This document shows positions 34,972 to 43,389 of a stretch of DNA of 64,000 nt, piece by piece (the stretch's first letter is position 1; the number at the start of each line of letters is the position of its first letter). Position numbers and translations under genes: made by a program. The notes under the pieces were generated by a model that searched no databases, was not told the DNA's origin, and saw nothing but the letters and a program-made list of their open reading frames with translations. Origin of the DNA: Hymenobacter jeollabukensis (GTDB taxonomy: Bacteria; Bacteroidota; Bacteroidia; Cytophagales; Hymenobacteraceae); NCBI RefSeq assembly GCF_005771675.1, contig NZ_VAJM01000004.1, positions 248,001 through 312,000 of the forward strand, read 5' to 3'.

Positions 34972-35907
34972 TTACCGTTCCACCAACGACACCGCCTCAT
35001 CCTCCGTGGGCCGGCGGCGGCGCAGCTGCCACTGGTTCAGCAGCGGGTGAATGAGCACGCTGAGCAGGATGATGCAGGTGCCCGCGTAAAAGCCCAACGA
35101 CAGCCGCTCCTGCCCGAAGCCCGGCACCGCCAGCCAGTACATCAGCACGGCCAGCACGATGCCGTAGACGGGCTCCAGGTTGATGGTCAGGTTCACGGCG
35201 AAGGCGGAGAGGCGCTTCATCAGCTCCACCGAGGCGGAGAAGGCGTACACCGTGCACACGCCGGCCAGCAGCAGCAGCCACAGCCAGTCGGCAGGGGTGG
35301 GGTCGAGGCTGGGTAGAGGGCCGCCGAAGGCCGGGCGGGCAATCAGAAACACCATGATGCTGAGGCAGGCGCCGGCCATTTCGTAGAGCGTGAGGCGCAG
35401 CGGCGGGTGGTCCTTGATCAGCCGGGCATTGAGCACGCTGAACAGGGCGCTTAGTCCCGCCGACAGAATGGCCACGCCCAGGCCTAGCAGCTGGTCGAAC
35501 TCGGCCTGCGACACCAGGTACAAGCCCACCATGGCCAGCAGCCCGAGCAGGATTTCGTAGGGCTGAAACCGCTTGCGCAGCAGTACGGGCTCCAGCAGCG
35601 AGGTCCACAGGGCCAGCGTGGCCATGCCCGCCAAACACACGCTCACCGACGAGAGCCGCGCCGCCAGGAAGAAGGTAATCCAGTGCGCGGCCACCAGCGC
35701 GCCCACGCCCAGCAGCCGCAGGGCCTGCCCTGTGGGCACGCGCCAAGGCAGCCCGCGCAGCACCAGCAGCCCGATCAGCCCCACCGAGGCAATGAGCGTG
35801 CGGTAAAACACCAGCTCCACCGGCGGCAGCGAAATCAGCTTGCCCAGAATGGCCGTGAAGCCCCACAAAAACACAATGAAGTGGAGGCGGAGGTAGTCTT
35901 TGAGCAT
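34972..35907 (-). CDS. EamA/DMT-family transporter
   Basis: 311 aa with ten predicted helices in two homologous EamA halves: 'HFIVFLWGFTAILGKLISLP' begins the first and 'GVAILSAGLSALFSVLNARL' the second. Such proteins export or exchange small metabolites across the inner membrane; the substrate is unknown. Start 35907 puts helix 1 at the N-terminus; the longer frame reads through the word palindrome at 35910-36020. It follows the LptG-like gene on the same strand. Confidence 0.87.
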   Translation of the reverse strand: MLKDYLRLHFIVFLWGFTAILGKLISLPPVELVFYRTLIASVGLIGLLVLRGLPWRVPTGQALRLLGVGALVAAHWITFFLAARLSSVSVCLAGMATLALWTSLLEPVLLRKRFQPYEILLGLLAMVGLYLVSQAEFDQLLGLGVAILSAGLSALFSVLNARLIKDHPPLRLTLYEMAGACLSIMVFLIARPAFGGPLPSLDPTPADWLWLLLLAGVCTVYAFSASVELMKRLSAFAVNLTINLEPVYGIVLAVLMYWLAVPGFGQERLSLGFYAGTCIILLSVLIHPLLNQWQLRRRRPTEDEAVSLVER

Positions 35908-35909
35908 GT

Positions 35910-36020
35910 GGTGAGATGGTAAAGTGGTGAACTGGTGAGTTTGATGTTCGGGAGGCCGGAACTGCGCATTTCGCGCAATCAGAACGACGCTCACCAGTTC
36001 ACCACCTCATCATCTCACCA
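35910..36020. repeat. 8-bp-word inverted repeat between the lptG-like gene and the EamA gene
   Basis: The left arm (35910-35941) is four 8-bp words such as GGTGAGAT and GGTGAACT; the right arm (35990-36020) holds the complements. The loop contains CAGAACG. Confidence 0.88.
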
Positions 36021-36021
36021 C

Positions 36022-37101
36022 TTAGCGCGGAACGAAGCGGTAGAGGATCAGCCCGATGGTGCTGAAGACGATGTTGGGCACCCAGGCGGCCAGCATGGGG
36101 TTCATGTCGCCCACCAGGGCCAGGTTGCGGCTCAGGATGACGAAGCCGATGTAGATAAACGCCAGCACGAAGCCCAGCGCAATTTGCCCGCCCACGCCGT
36201 TGCGCGACTTGCGGGCACTCATAATCACCCCGATGACGGTGAGAATGACGATGGCGAAAGGGTAGGCGTACCGCTCGTACTTCTCCACCAGGTAGATTTC
36301 GGTGTCGTCGGCGCCGCGGTTGATTTTCTCCCGGATGAACGCGTTCAGCTCGGGCATGGTCATCGTCTCCTGCAGCTTGAAGGTGCTGGCGAAATCCTTG
36401 GGGTAGAGGTTCAGGGTGGTGTCGCGGGCGGGGTAGGTGCGCAGCGTCTCCTTGCCGTTGCGGATGGTACGCACCGTCTGCTGCGTCAGGCGCCACACCT
36501 TCCGGGTGGTGTCCCAGCTGATGGCCTCGGCCTGCATGCGCCGCTTCAGCAAGGTGCCCTCGATGGTTTCGATGGCGAAGCGGTAGCCGATGTTGGCCGT
36601 GTTGTCGTAGCTCTCCAGGTAGGCGTAGCTGTTCGGCCCGATGCGGATGTGCACGTTGCGCCCCTGAAAGTGGTAGGGGTTCTTCACGTACTTCCGCTCG
36701 AAGGCCACGCGCGGCTTGTTGGCCAGCGGAATCACCCAGCCGATCAGCCCGAAAATGGCCCCGCCGATGAGCACGCCGCCCATCACGTAGGGCAGCAGAA
36801 AGCGCCGGAAGCTCACCCCGCTGGCCAGAATGGCCACAATTTCGGTGCGCGCCGCCAGCCGGGCCGTCACCAGCACCGTGGCAATGAACACGGTGATGGG
36901 GCTGAGCAGGTTGGCGTAGTAGGGGAAGAGGTTCAGGTAGTACTCCGAAATAATCTTCCACGCGCCCAGGTCGTGCTTGATGAAGTCGTCGTTTTTCTCC
37001 GTGAAGTCAATCACGCAGATAACCATCACCAGCACCACCACCGTGAAAAAAAAGGTGGTGAGCAGCTTGCCGAGGACGTATTTATCGAGGAGCCGAAGCA
37101 T
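36022..37101 (-). CDS. lptG: LptF/LptG-family LPS-export permease
   Basis: 359 aa. Three helices at the N-terminus ('FFFTVVVLVMVICVIDFTEK'), a periplasmic jellyroll of about 170 residues, and three C-terminal helices ('YAYPFAIVILTVIGVIMSAR'). It is the permease half that, with the LptB ATPase, extracts LPS for transport to the outer membrane. In E. coli LptF and LptG form a heterodimer; the partner gene is not in the window. The name lptG rather than lptF is by overall resemblance. Confidence 0.87.
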   Translation of the reverse strand: MLRLLDKYVLGKLLTTFFFTVVVLVMVICVIDFTEKNDDFIKHDLGAWKIISEYYLNLFPYYANLLSPITVFIATVLVTARLAARTEIVAILASGVSFRRFLLPYVMGGVLIGGAIFGLIGWVIPLANKPRVAFERKYVKNPYHFQGRNVHIRIGPNSYAYLESYDNTANIGYRFAIETIEGTLLKRRMQAEAISWDTTRKVWRLTQQTVRTIRNGKETLRTYPARDTTLNLYPKDFASTFKLQETMTMPELNAFIREKINRGADDTEIYLVEKYERYAYPFAIVILTVIGVIMSARKSRNGVGGQIALGFVLAFIYIGFVILSRNLALVGDMNPMLAAWVPNIVFSTIGLILYRFVPR

Positions 37102-37108
37102 CGGGTGG

Positions 37109-37185
37109 GTTGTCAGTTGATAGTTGTTCGTTGTCAGTAGCAGGTGCCAGAACGTACTGACAACTCAAAACTGACAACCGGCAAC
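37109..37185. repeat. 7-bp-word inverted repeat between tgt and the lptG-like gene
   Basis: The left arm is 7-bp words such as GTTGTCA and GTTGATA (37109-37139); the right arm has TGACAAC-type words (37157-37185) ending at the tgt stop codon. The short loop contains CAGAACG. Confidence 0.88.
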
Positions 37186-38316
37186 TTATAATCGTACCAT
37201 CAGCTGCTTCACCATCTTTTCTTTCCACTCGCGGAAGGTACCGGCCAGGATTTGCTCCCGGGCGTTGCGCACCAGCCAGAGGTAGAAGGTGAGGTTGTGC
37301 ACCGAGGCCGCCATGCCCGCCAGGTACTCGCTGGCGTGAAACAGGTGGCGCAGGTAGGACTTGGAGTAGAACGTGCTGGCGTAGCCACCTAGTTCGGCGT
37401 CAATGGGCGAAAAGTCCTGCTCCCACTTCTTGTTCTTGATGTTGATGATGCCCTGGGTGGTGAAGAGCATCCCGTTGCGGGCGTTGCGGGTGGGCAGCAC
37501 GCAGTCGAACATGTCCACGCCCAGCGCAATGTTCTCCAGGATGTTGGCCGGCGTGCCCACGCCCATCAGGTAGCGCGGCTTATCGGCGGGCAGGATGTCG
37601 CAGCAGATTTCGGTCATTTCGTACATCAACTCGGCCGGCTCGCCCACGCTCAGGCCCCCGATGGCGTTGCCGGCCCGGCCCTGCTCGGCAATAAACTCCG
37701 CCGACTTCACCCGCAGGTCCTTGAAGGTCGAGCCCTGCACGATGGGAAACAGCTGCTGCTCGTAGCCGTAGAGCGGCTCCGTCTCGTCGATGCGCTGAAT
37801 GCAGCGCTTCAGCCAGCGGTGCGTCATGTCCAAGGACTTGCGGGCGTACTCGTACTCGCAGGGCCAGGGCGTGCACTCGTCGAAGGCCATGATGATGTCG
37901 GCCCCGATGACGCGCTGAATGTCCATCACGCCCTCGGGCGTAAACAAATGCTGCGAGCCGTCGATGTGGGAGCGGAACTTGACGCCCTCCTCCTTGATCT
38001 TGCGCGTATTGCTCAGCGAGTACACCTGGTAGCCGCCCGAGTCGGTGAGAATGGGCCGGTCCCAGCCGTTGAACTTGTGCAGGCCGCCGGCCTTGCGCAG
38101 CGTGTCGAGGCCGGGGCGCAGGTACAGGTGGTAGGTGTTGCCGAGGATGATCTGAGCCTGCACGTCGTCCGTCAGCTCGCGCTGGTGCACGGCCTTTACC
38201 GAGCCCGCCGTGCCCACCGGCATAAAGATGGGCGTCTGAATAGTGCCGTGGTCGGTGGTGAGCACGCCCGCGCGGGCTTTGCTCTGCGGGTCGTGGGCGA
38301 CGAGGTCGAATTTCAT
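37186..38316 (-). CDS. tgt: tRNA-guanine transglycosylase
   Basis: 376 aa. Exchanges guanine-34 for preQ1 in queuosine tRNAs. The catalytic Asp pair lies in 'ILTDSGGYQVYSLS' and 'GVDMFDCVLPTRNARNG'; 'GGLSVGEPAELM' binds substrate. Odd point: the zinc motif Cys-x-Cys-x2-Cys is missing. The stretch aligned to E. coli 'PLDPECDCYTCRNYSRAYL' reads 'PIDAELGGYASTFYSKSYL', while the fourth ligand His is kept in 'ASVHNLTFYLWLV'. Start 38316 ('MKFDLVAHDPQSKARAG') is the normal N-terminus; the -7 box is at 38382. Confidence 0.95.
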   Translation of the reverse strand: MKFDLVAHDPQSKARAGVLTTDHGTIQTPIFMPVGTAGSVKAVHQRELTDDVQAQIILGNTYHLYLRPGLDTLRKAGGLHKFNGWDRPILTDSGGYQVYSLSNTRKIKEEGVKFRSHIDGSQHLFTPEGVMDIQRVIGADIIMAFDECTPWPCEYEYARKSLDMTHRWLKRCIQRIDETEPLYGYEQQLFPIVQGSTFKDLRVKSAEFIAEQGRAGNAIGGLSVGEPAELMYEMTEICCDILPADKPRYLMGVGTPANILENIALGVDMFDCVLPTRNARNGMLFTTQGIINIKNKKWEQDFSPIDAELGGYASTFYSKSYLRHLFHASEYLAGMAASVHNLTFYLWLVRNAREQILAGTFREWKEKMVKQLMVRL

Positions 38317-38381
38317 CGGGAAAGTAACGTAGCGGCCGCGGCCGCCCCTGAAGCTCAGGAACCGGGCCGCCAAAGAAGCCG

Positions 38382-38389
38382 CAAAGGTA
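38382..38389 (-). promoter_or_regulatory. -7 box TACCTTTG for tgt
   Basis: An exact TAnnTTTG on the minus strand, 66 nt before the tgt ATG. Confidence 0.55.
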
Positions 38390-38410
38390 ACTCGCCGCCG
38401 CTCACTAGCA

Positions 38411-38638
38411 GTCATTGCGAGCGAACCGAAGGTCGACGTAGTCAAGCGCGGCAATCCTTCCTCTAGTAGCACCGCCGCTTCAACTGGCAGAAGCCAAAAA
38501 ACGGCGCCGCCCGAACCGGCAGCTCCGGGTTTCGGGCGGGGCTCATGTTACGGTTAGCCCATTGGCCAGGACCGATTGACTCTCCTTCCTACGGTTGCCG
38601 CGCTTGACTACGTCGACCTTCGGTTCGCTCGCAATGAC
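38411..38638. repeat. Dispersed hairpin element, GTCATTGCGAG family, copy 2
   Basis: Arms 38411-38454 and 38595-38638 are perfect 44-bp reverse complements. The interior repeats AGTAGCACCGCCGCT found in copy 1 (22547) and contains a second hairpin with GCCGCCCGAACC. It occupies the 419-nt gap between divergent tgt and the glycosyltransferase gene, between their promoters. Confidence 0.92.
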
Positions 38639-38701
38639 GGACAACGGGGCCGCTAGCATCATATTTCTTCCCGTACCAGTCATACCCAATCCACCGCGGG
38701 C

Positions 38702-38709
38702 TACCTTTG
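38702..38709 (+). promoter_or_regulatory. -7 box TACCTTTG for the glycosyltransferase gene
   Basis: An exact TAnnTTTG, 26 nt before the TTG start at 38736; it supports that unusual start. Confidence 0.65.
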
Positions 38710-38735
38710 CGGGCTGATAAACAGTTGTACCCGCC

Positions 38736-39875
38736 TTGCCCTTCCACCTCTCGCCCGTTTCCTGGCTGCTCGTGCTCAGCGTGCTGGTGCAGCTGGTATA
38801 CGCCGCGTATTACTTCTGGCCCTTCGCCCTGCGCCGCCCGGCCGAAACCGCCGAGCCGGCCCCGCAACACGAGCAGGCGCACCCGGTATCCATCATCGTA
38901 GCCGCCCGCAACGCCCTGGAGCAGCTGCGCTACCTCATGCCCGAGTTGCTGCAGCAGGACTACGCCCAGTTCGAAGTCGTGCTCATCGATGACCGCTCCG
39001 ACGATGACACCGGCCTCTACACCCAGCAGCTGACCCAGTACTACCCCAACGTGCGCCTGGTCACCATCGGCAGCACGCCCGAGGGCATTGCGCCCAAGAA
39101 ATACGCCCTCACGCTCGGTATTAAAGTCGCCCGCTACCCCTACCTGCTCTTCACCGACGCCGACTGCCAGCCCAGCAGCAACCAGTGGCTGCGCCACATG
39201 GCCCGCGGCTTCGACGGCGGGGCGGATATCGTGCTCGGCTACGGCCCCTACGCCGAGGCCGAGGGCCTGCTGAACAAGCTCGTACGCTTCGAAACGCTGC
39301 TCACCGGCCTGCAGTACCTCAGCTTCGCCGAGCGCGGTCAGCCTTACATGGGCGTGGGCCGCAACCTGGCCTACACCAAGGCCACGTTCATGGCCACCAA
39401 GGGCTTCGCCTCCCACATCCGCCGCCTCAGCGGCGACGACGACCTGCTGGTGCAGGACGCGGTGCAACTGGGCCGCCGGGCCAGCGTCGTTACCGCGGCC
39501 GAGGCCCAGACCATCAGCCAGGCCCCCGACAGCTGGGGCCAGTGGTGGCGGCAGAAGCGCCGCCACATGTCGGCCGGCTCGCGCTACCGATTTTCCGACC
39601 GGGTTCGGATTGGAACCTTTATCTTAGCTAACGGCTTGTTTTATGTTGGAACTCTGGTGGCATTTGTAGTGCCTGAGCCTGAGTGGGTAGCATTGGCAGC
39701 GGTATGGGGCCTCCGAACCTCGACCGTAGTTGCTACGTACGCGCAGGCCAGCCGCCGCCTCCACGACCGGCAACCTTTATGGTTGTTCCCAGTTCTGGAT
39801 GCGGGGTATTTTTTTGCCTACTCTCTCCTGACAGCCTCGTTAGTGCTTAACCGCAACCCCTCCCGATGGAAGTAA
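38736..39875 (+). CDS. Family 2 glycosyltransferase, membrane-bound
   Basis: 379 aa. One N-terminal helix ('WLLVLSVLVQLVYAAYYFW'), the GT-A fold with 'VSIIVAARNALEQLRYLMPE', DxD-like 'VVLIDDRSDDDTG' and 'LFTDADCQPSS', a QxxRW-like 'WWRQKRRHMSAG', then two or three C-terminal helices. It should add a sugar to a lipid or polysaccharide at the inner membrane. No ATG is available: an in-frame stop lies at 38718 and TTG 38736 is the first possible start. The last 280 bp are clearly less GC-rich than the rest. It overlaps the ECF sigma gene by 10 bp. Confidence 0.88.
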   Translation: MPFHLSPVSWLLVLSVLVQLVYAAYYFWPFALRRPAETAEPAPQHEQAHPVSIIVAARNALEQLRYLMPELLQQDYAQFEVVLIDDRSDDDTGLYTQQLTQYYPNVRLVTIGSTPEGIAPKKYALTLGIKVARYPYLLFTDADCQPSSNQWLRHMARGFDGGADIVLGYGPYAEAEGLLNKLVRFETLLTGLQYLSFAERGQPYMGVGRNLAYTKATFMATKGFASHIRRLSGDDDLLVQDAVQLGRRASVVTAAEAQTISQAPDSWGQWWRQKRRHMSAGSRYRFSDRVRIGTFILANGLFYVGTLVAFVVPEPEWVALAAVWGLRTSTVVATYAQASRRLHDRQPLWLFPVLDAGYFFAYSLLTASLVLNRNPSRWK

Positions 39876-40489
39876 ATAATCAGGACCTCCAGAAGCAGTT
39901 CTCGGCCAAGGCCAAGCACGACTTCAAGCTTATTCGCTCGGCCGTAGAAAAGGGCGACGAAAAGGCGTACGCCGAACTGATGCAGATCTACAAGAAGCCC
40001 GTGTACCACGTGGTGCTGAAGATGGTGCGCAACCCCGACGATGCCGAAGACCTCACCATCGAGGCCTTCGCCAAGGCGTTCCGCAACCTGCACAAGTTCA
40101 ACCCCGAGTACGCCTTCAGCACCTGGCTGTTCCGCATCGCCACCAACAACTGCATTGACTTTATTCGCAAGAATAAAATCAAGACGATGTCCATCGACTC
40201 GGCCATCAAGATTGACAACGGCGACGAAATCACCATTGATTTCCGCGACAACAACCTGAACCCGGCCGAGTCGGCCATCAAAAACCAGAAAATCGAAATC
40301 ATGCAGCACGTCGTGTCGCGGCTGCCCGATAAGTACCAGCGTCTAGTCACCCTGCGCTACTTCGATGAGCTCAGCTACGAGGAAATTGCCCAGGAGCTGA
40401 AAGCCCCACTCGGCACCGTGAAAGCCCAACTGCACCGCGCCCGCGAGCTGCTCTATGACATGGTGAAAAACAAAAAGGAAATCATCTAG
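39866..40489 (+). CDS. ECF-type RNA polymerase sigma factor
   Basis: 207 aa. Region 2 'DDAEDLTIEAFAKAFRNLHK' and 'YAFSTWLFRIATNNCIDFIR', region 4 'LPDKYQRLVTLRYFDELSYE' with helix-turn-helix 'LKAPLGTVKAQLHRARELLY'. No anti-sigma gene follows. It overlaps the glycosyltransferase by 10 bp and is probably co-transcribed. Its codon use is less GC-rich than the neighbours. It resembles the conserved Bacteroidota ECF factors with no dedicated anti-sigma; regulon unknown. Confidence 0.92.
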   Translation: MEVNNQDLQKQFSAKAKHDFKLIRSAVEKGDEKAYAELMQIYKKPVYHVVLKMVRNPDDAEDLTIEAFAKAFRNLHKFNPEYAFSTWLFRIATNNCIDFIRKNKIKTMSIDSAIKIDNGDEITIDFRDNNLNPAESAIKNQKIEIMQHVVSRLPDKYQRLVTLRYFDELSYEEIAQELKAPLGTVKAQLHRARELLYDMVKNKKEII

Positions 40490-40525
40490 TGAATTGCTGA
40501 ATGGCCAAATTGCTAGATGGCTGCT

Positions 40526-40573
40526 TACCAACGACGACGCCCCGCCGAACCCGGCGGGGCGTCGTCGTTGGTA
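40526..40573 (+). terminator. 22-bp perfect hairpin after the sigma gene
   Basis: Arms 40526-40547 and 40552-40573 pair perfectly with a 4-nt AACC loop. No T-run, so termination is inferred from position and strength. Confidence 0.65.
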
Positions 40574-40655
40574 GCGCGAAGTTTTACTTCGCGTATCGTT
40601 GCTGACGTCCAAGCGGCATCGTTCAGCAATACGCGAAGTAAAACTTCGCGCTACA
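40571..40655. repeat. Nested palindrome element (GTAGCGCGAAG family)
   Basis: GTAGCGCGAAGTTTTACTTC (from 40571) recurs inverted as GAAGTAAAACTTCGCGCTAC (ending 40654). Each arm is itself a palindrome (CGCGAAGT/ACTTCGCG). It sits immediately before the rsmG -7 box. Confidence 0.88.
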
Positions 40656-40656
40656 G

Positions 40657-40664
40657 TACCTTTG
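40657..40664 (+). promoter_or_regulatory. -7 box TACCTTTG for rsmG
   Basis: An exact TAnnTTTG, 7 nt before the rsmG ATG; the transcript would have almost no leader. The upstream -33 region lies in the nested palindrome. Confidence 0.6.
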
Positions 40665-40671
40665 CCCGACG

Positions 40672-41331
40672 ATGGAAATCCTCTTCCGCTACTTCCCTGA
40701 CCTCACGCCGCGCCAGCGCGAGCAGTTTCAGCAGCTCGACCACGAGTTCCGCGGCTGGAATGAGCGCATCAACCTCATTGCCCGCTCCGACGTCGACAAC
40801 CTGGCCGAGCGCCACTTCCTGCACTCGGCCGCCATTGCCAAGGTGGTGCAGTTTCCCGCCGGCAGCTCGGTGCTCGACGTAGGTACCGGCGGTGGCCTGC
40901 CCGGTTTGCCGCTGGCCATCCTGTTCCCGGAGGTGGAGTTTCACCTCATCGACAGCATCGGCAAGAAGATCAAGGCCGTGCAGGACATGGCGCACGCCCT
41001 GAAGCTGCACAACGTGACGGCCGAGCAGATTCGGGCCGAGCAGGTGCGGCAGAAGTTCGACTTCGTGGTAAGCCGCGCCGTGACGCGCCTGGCCAACTTC
41101 CACCCCTGGATTGCCCAGCGCTACACCGCCACCGCCTCGGCCAGCCCCACCCACGGCCTCTACTACCTCAAGGGCGGCGACCTGACCGAGGAAATTGCCG
41201 AATCCGGCCTCGTGGCCACCGTCACCAACCTCAGCGACTTTTTCAGCGAGGAGTTCTTCGAAACGAAAAAGGTGGTCTTCGTGCCCGCCAACAACGCCCT
41301 GGCCCGCGGCAAGCGTACCGGCAACGTATAA
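40672..41331 (+). CDS. rsmG: 16S rRNA (guanine-N7) methyltransferase
   Basis: 219 aa. RsmG/GidB methylates G527 of 16S rRNA. 'FRGWNERINLIARSDVDNLA' is the signature N-terminal motif, the SAM loop is 'VLDVGTGGGLPGLPLAILFP', followed by 'IDSIGKKIKAVQDM' and 'FVVSRAVTRLANF'. Full length. Loss of this enzyme gives low-level streptomycin resistance in other bacteria. Confidence 0.95.
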   Translation: MEILFRYFPDLTPRQREQFQQLDHEFRGWNERINLIARSDVDNLAERHFLHSAAIAKVVQFPAGSSVLDVGTGGGLPGLPLAILFPEVEFHLIDSIGKKIKAVQDMAHALKLHNVTAEQIRAEQVRQKFDFVVSRAVTRLANFHPWIAQRYTATASASPTHGLYYLKGGDLTEEIAESGLVATVTNLSDFFSEEFFETKKVVFVPANNALARGKRTGNV

Positions 41332-41350
41332 AACGACCAACCCGGTCCTA

Positions 41351-41392
41351 AAACGAGTCCGCCCGCGCAGCACTGCGCGGGCGGACTCGTTT
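41351..41392. terminator. Bidirectional terminator between rsmG and the YheT-like gene
   Basis: Arms 41351-41368 and 41375-41392 are perfect 18-bp reverse complements, with AAA/TTT at the outer ends. Confidence 0.85.
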
Positions 41393-41411
41393 CGGGCTGT
41401 TCAGCGCTGCC

Positions 41412-42395
41412 TCAGGCCGGTACCGACGCTGTCAGAAAGTCCACCGCCCGCCGCTCCGAGTAGTACTGCCCGTCGGAAGGCAGGCCCTCGGCGAAGCCCA
41501 CGTGGCCGCCTTCCTCGGGCGTTTCCAGAAACACGTAGGGGCTACGCTCGGCTGCCGCGCGCGGAAAGCAGGCCGGCGGCAGAAACGGGTCGTTCTGGGC
41601 ATTCACGATGAGCGTCGGGATGCGGATGCCGTCGAGGTAGCGGCCGGAGCTGCTGCGCTCGTAGTACTCGTCGGCCGACTTGAAGCCGTGCAGCGGAGCC
41701 GTATACCGGTCGTCGAACTGCGGAAAGTCGCTGAGGTCTTCCAAGCCTTCCACGCTCAGCTGCCCGGGCAGCAGTTCGGCCTTCTGGCGGATTTTCTCGC
41801 GCAGCGTCTTCAGAAAGCGGTTCAGGTAGATGCGGTTTTCCAGCCGCGAAATGTGCATGGAGCCAGCTTTCAGGTCCGTCGGCACCGAAAACACGGCGGC
41901 ACGCTCCACTTCCTGCGGCACGCGCTGGGCATCCTCGCCAAGGTACTTCAGCGTCATGTTGCCGCCAGCTGAGAAGCCCGTCAGAAACACCCGGCGGTAG
42001 CGGCCGGTGCGCAATGCCTCCTGCACCACGAAGTGCAAATCGTCGGTGTCGCCGAGGTGGTAGGCGCGCAGCAGACGGTTGGGCTCCCCGCTGCAGCTGC
42101 GGTAGTTCCAGGCTAGTGCATCGATGCCGGCTTTGTTCAGCGCCCGGGCCATGCCGCGCACGTAGGGGCGCCCGGCGTCGCCTTCCAGCCCGTGCGAGAT
42201 GATGGCCAGCGTGTCGGTGACGTGCTCGGTGCGGGCCCAGTCGAGGTCGAGGAAGTCACCGTCAGCAGTTTCCACGCGCTGGCGGTGGTAGTGCACCTCG
42301 GGCACCTCGCGCAGCAGGCTGGGCACGATGGTTTGCAGGTGGCCGTTGAAGAGGTAGAAGGGCGGCCGGTAGCGGGAGTCGGTGACGAGCGGCAT
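41412..42395 (-). CDS. YheT-family alpha/beta hydrolase
   Basis: 327 aa. 'PPFYLFNGHLQTIVPSLLRE' is the distinctive YheT/ABHD1-3 N-terminus, 'IISHGLEGDAGRPYVRGMAR' the oxyanion region, 'LTGFSAGGNMTLKYLGE' holds the nucleophile Ser, and the acid and His lie in 'NAQNDPFLPP' and 'EEGGHVGFAEG'. Probably an esterase or lipase of unknown substrate, cytoplasmic. Convergent with rsmG. Confidence 0.92.
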   Translation of the reverse strand: MPLVTDSRYRPPFYLFNGHLQTIVPSLLREVPEVHYHRQRVETADGDFLDLDWARTEHVTDTLAIISHGLEGDAGRPYVRGMARALNKAGIDALAWNYRSCSGEPNRLLRAYHLGDTDDLHFVVQEALRTGRYRRVFLTGFSAGGNMTLKYLGEDAQRVPQEVERAAVFSVPTDLKAGSMHISRLENRIYLNRFLKTLREKIRQKAELLPGQLSVEGLEDLSDFPQFDDRYTAPLHGFKSADEYYERSSSGRYLDGIRIPTLIVNAQNDPFLPPACFPRAAAERSPYVFLETPEEGGHVGFAEGLPSDGQYYSERRAVDFLTASVPA

Positions 42396-42627
42396 AGCGG
42401 CGGAGGGGTTAGGCGGAAGCGAAACGAAGCTAGGAGAAGATACGCATTGTTTTCGGCATGCATACTATCTGCCGAAAAGTACGGGCTCCATTGATAGAAC
42501 CCGCCCGGAGTGGGCAAAGTTGCCGGGCAGAACGCTTTGGGCGGGCAAATAAATGGCGGGGCACTCGACCCGCTAACAAGCCCGGCCGGAACGGCGTATG
42601 TAGCAGCTGACCAACGTCATTGCCACC

Positions 42628-43263
42628 ATGAAAAGGGCCTTCCTCGGACTCCTGACCACCAGCCTGCTGCTCAGCGCCGCCTGCACCAGCACCAACCCCG
42701 AAACCGAACAGGCCTCCGCCGCCCGGGCCGAAGCCGCCGTCAACCGCCCGCCCGGCAGCTCCGAGGTGCTCGGCGCCTACGACCCCGGTACGTCCGAAAC
42801 CATGAGCCCCACCACCGCCGACGCCCTGCGCGGCTTCTCCGACGCGGAATTCCTGCTCACCGTCGCCAGCAGCAACGAGATGGAAGTGCAGCTCGGCACC
42901 CTGGCCGCCCAGCAGGGCAGCACCGACGCCGTGAAGCAGTACGGGCAGATGATGGTGGACCAGCACACGGCCGCCGGGCAGGAGCTGAGCGCCGTTAATG
43001 CCCAGCTCGACGTGAAGCCCTCGGTGGCCATTATGCCCATGCACCAGCAGCTGATTGATCGGCTCAAGAACCAATCGGGCCGCGCCTTCGACGAGCGGTA
43101 CTTGGACGTGATGGAAACGGCCCACAAGCTCGACATCGTCATGTTTGAGGCCAAGGAAAAGAAGGCCGAGAATCCGGCGGTGCAGGCCTTCGCCGCCAAA
43201 ATGCTGCCCGTGCTGCGTACCCACCTTGCTGAGGCCAACGCCTTGGAAAAGCAGGTGGATTAG
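42628..43263 (+). CDS. DUF4142 lipoprotein
   Basis: 211 aa. Lipoprotein signal with lipobox 'LSAAC', a polar linker, then a helical DUF4142 domain ('FSDAEFLLTVASSNEMEVQL', 'VKQYGQMMVDQHTAAGQELS'), a ferritin-like four-helix bundle predicted to be periplasmic. Function unknown; common and often multicopy in Bacteroidota. Divergent from the YheT gene; the 232-nt gap between them shows no clear feature. Confidence 0.88.
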   Translation: MKRAFLGLLTTSLLLSAACTSTNPETEQASAARAEAAVNRPPGSSEVLGAYDPGTSETMSPTTADALRGFSDAEFLLTVASSNEMEVQLGTLAAQQGSTDAVKQYGQMMVDQHTAAGQELSAVNAQLDVKPSVAIMPMHQQLIDRLKNQSGRAFDERYLDVMETAHKLDIVMFEAKEKKAENPAVQAFAAKMLPVLRTHLAEANALEKQVD

Positions 43264-43301
43264 CGCCGTCGGCGCGGGCAAGGCAATTCTTCGTCAACGG
43301 G

Positions 43302-43333
43302 TTTGCTATTTTCGGAGTGAGTCACTACCTTTG
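43302..43333 (+). promoter_or_regulatory. Promoter of rpsT
   Basis: TTTG (43302-43305), 20-nt spacer, TACCTTTG (43326-43333): full consensus. The leader is about 53 nt. Confidence 0.88.
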
Positions 43334-43389
43334 CCAACCCAATTGACTAGGAACCTCGACAGAACCTCTGTTTTCCCGCTTTTCATAAC

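Noticed and set aside
42396-42627. Regulatory elements in the divergent YheT/DUF4142 gap
   Set aside because: Only weak matches to the -7 box (e.g. TATCTTCT on the minus strand); nothing convincing enough to annotate.
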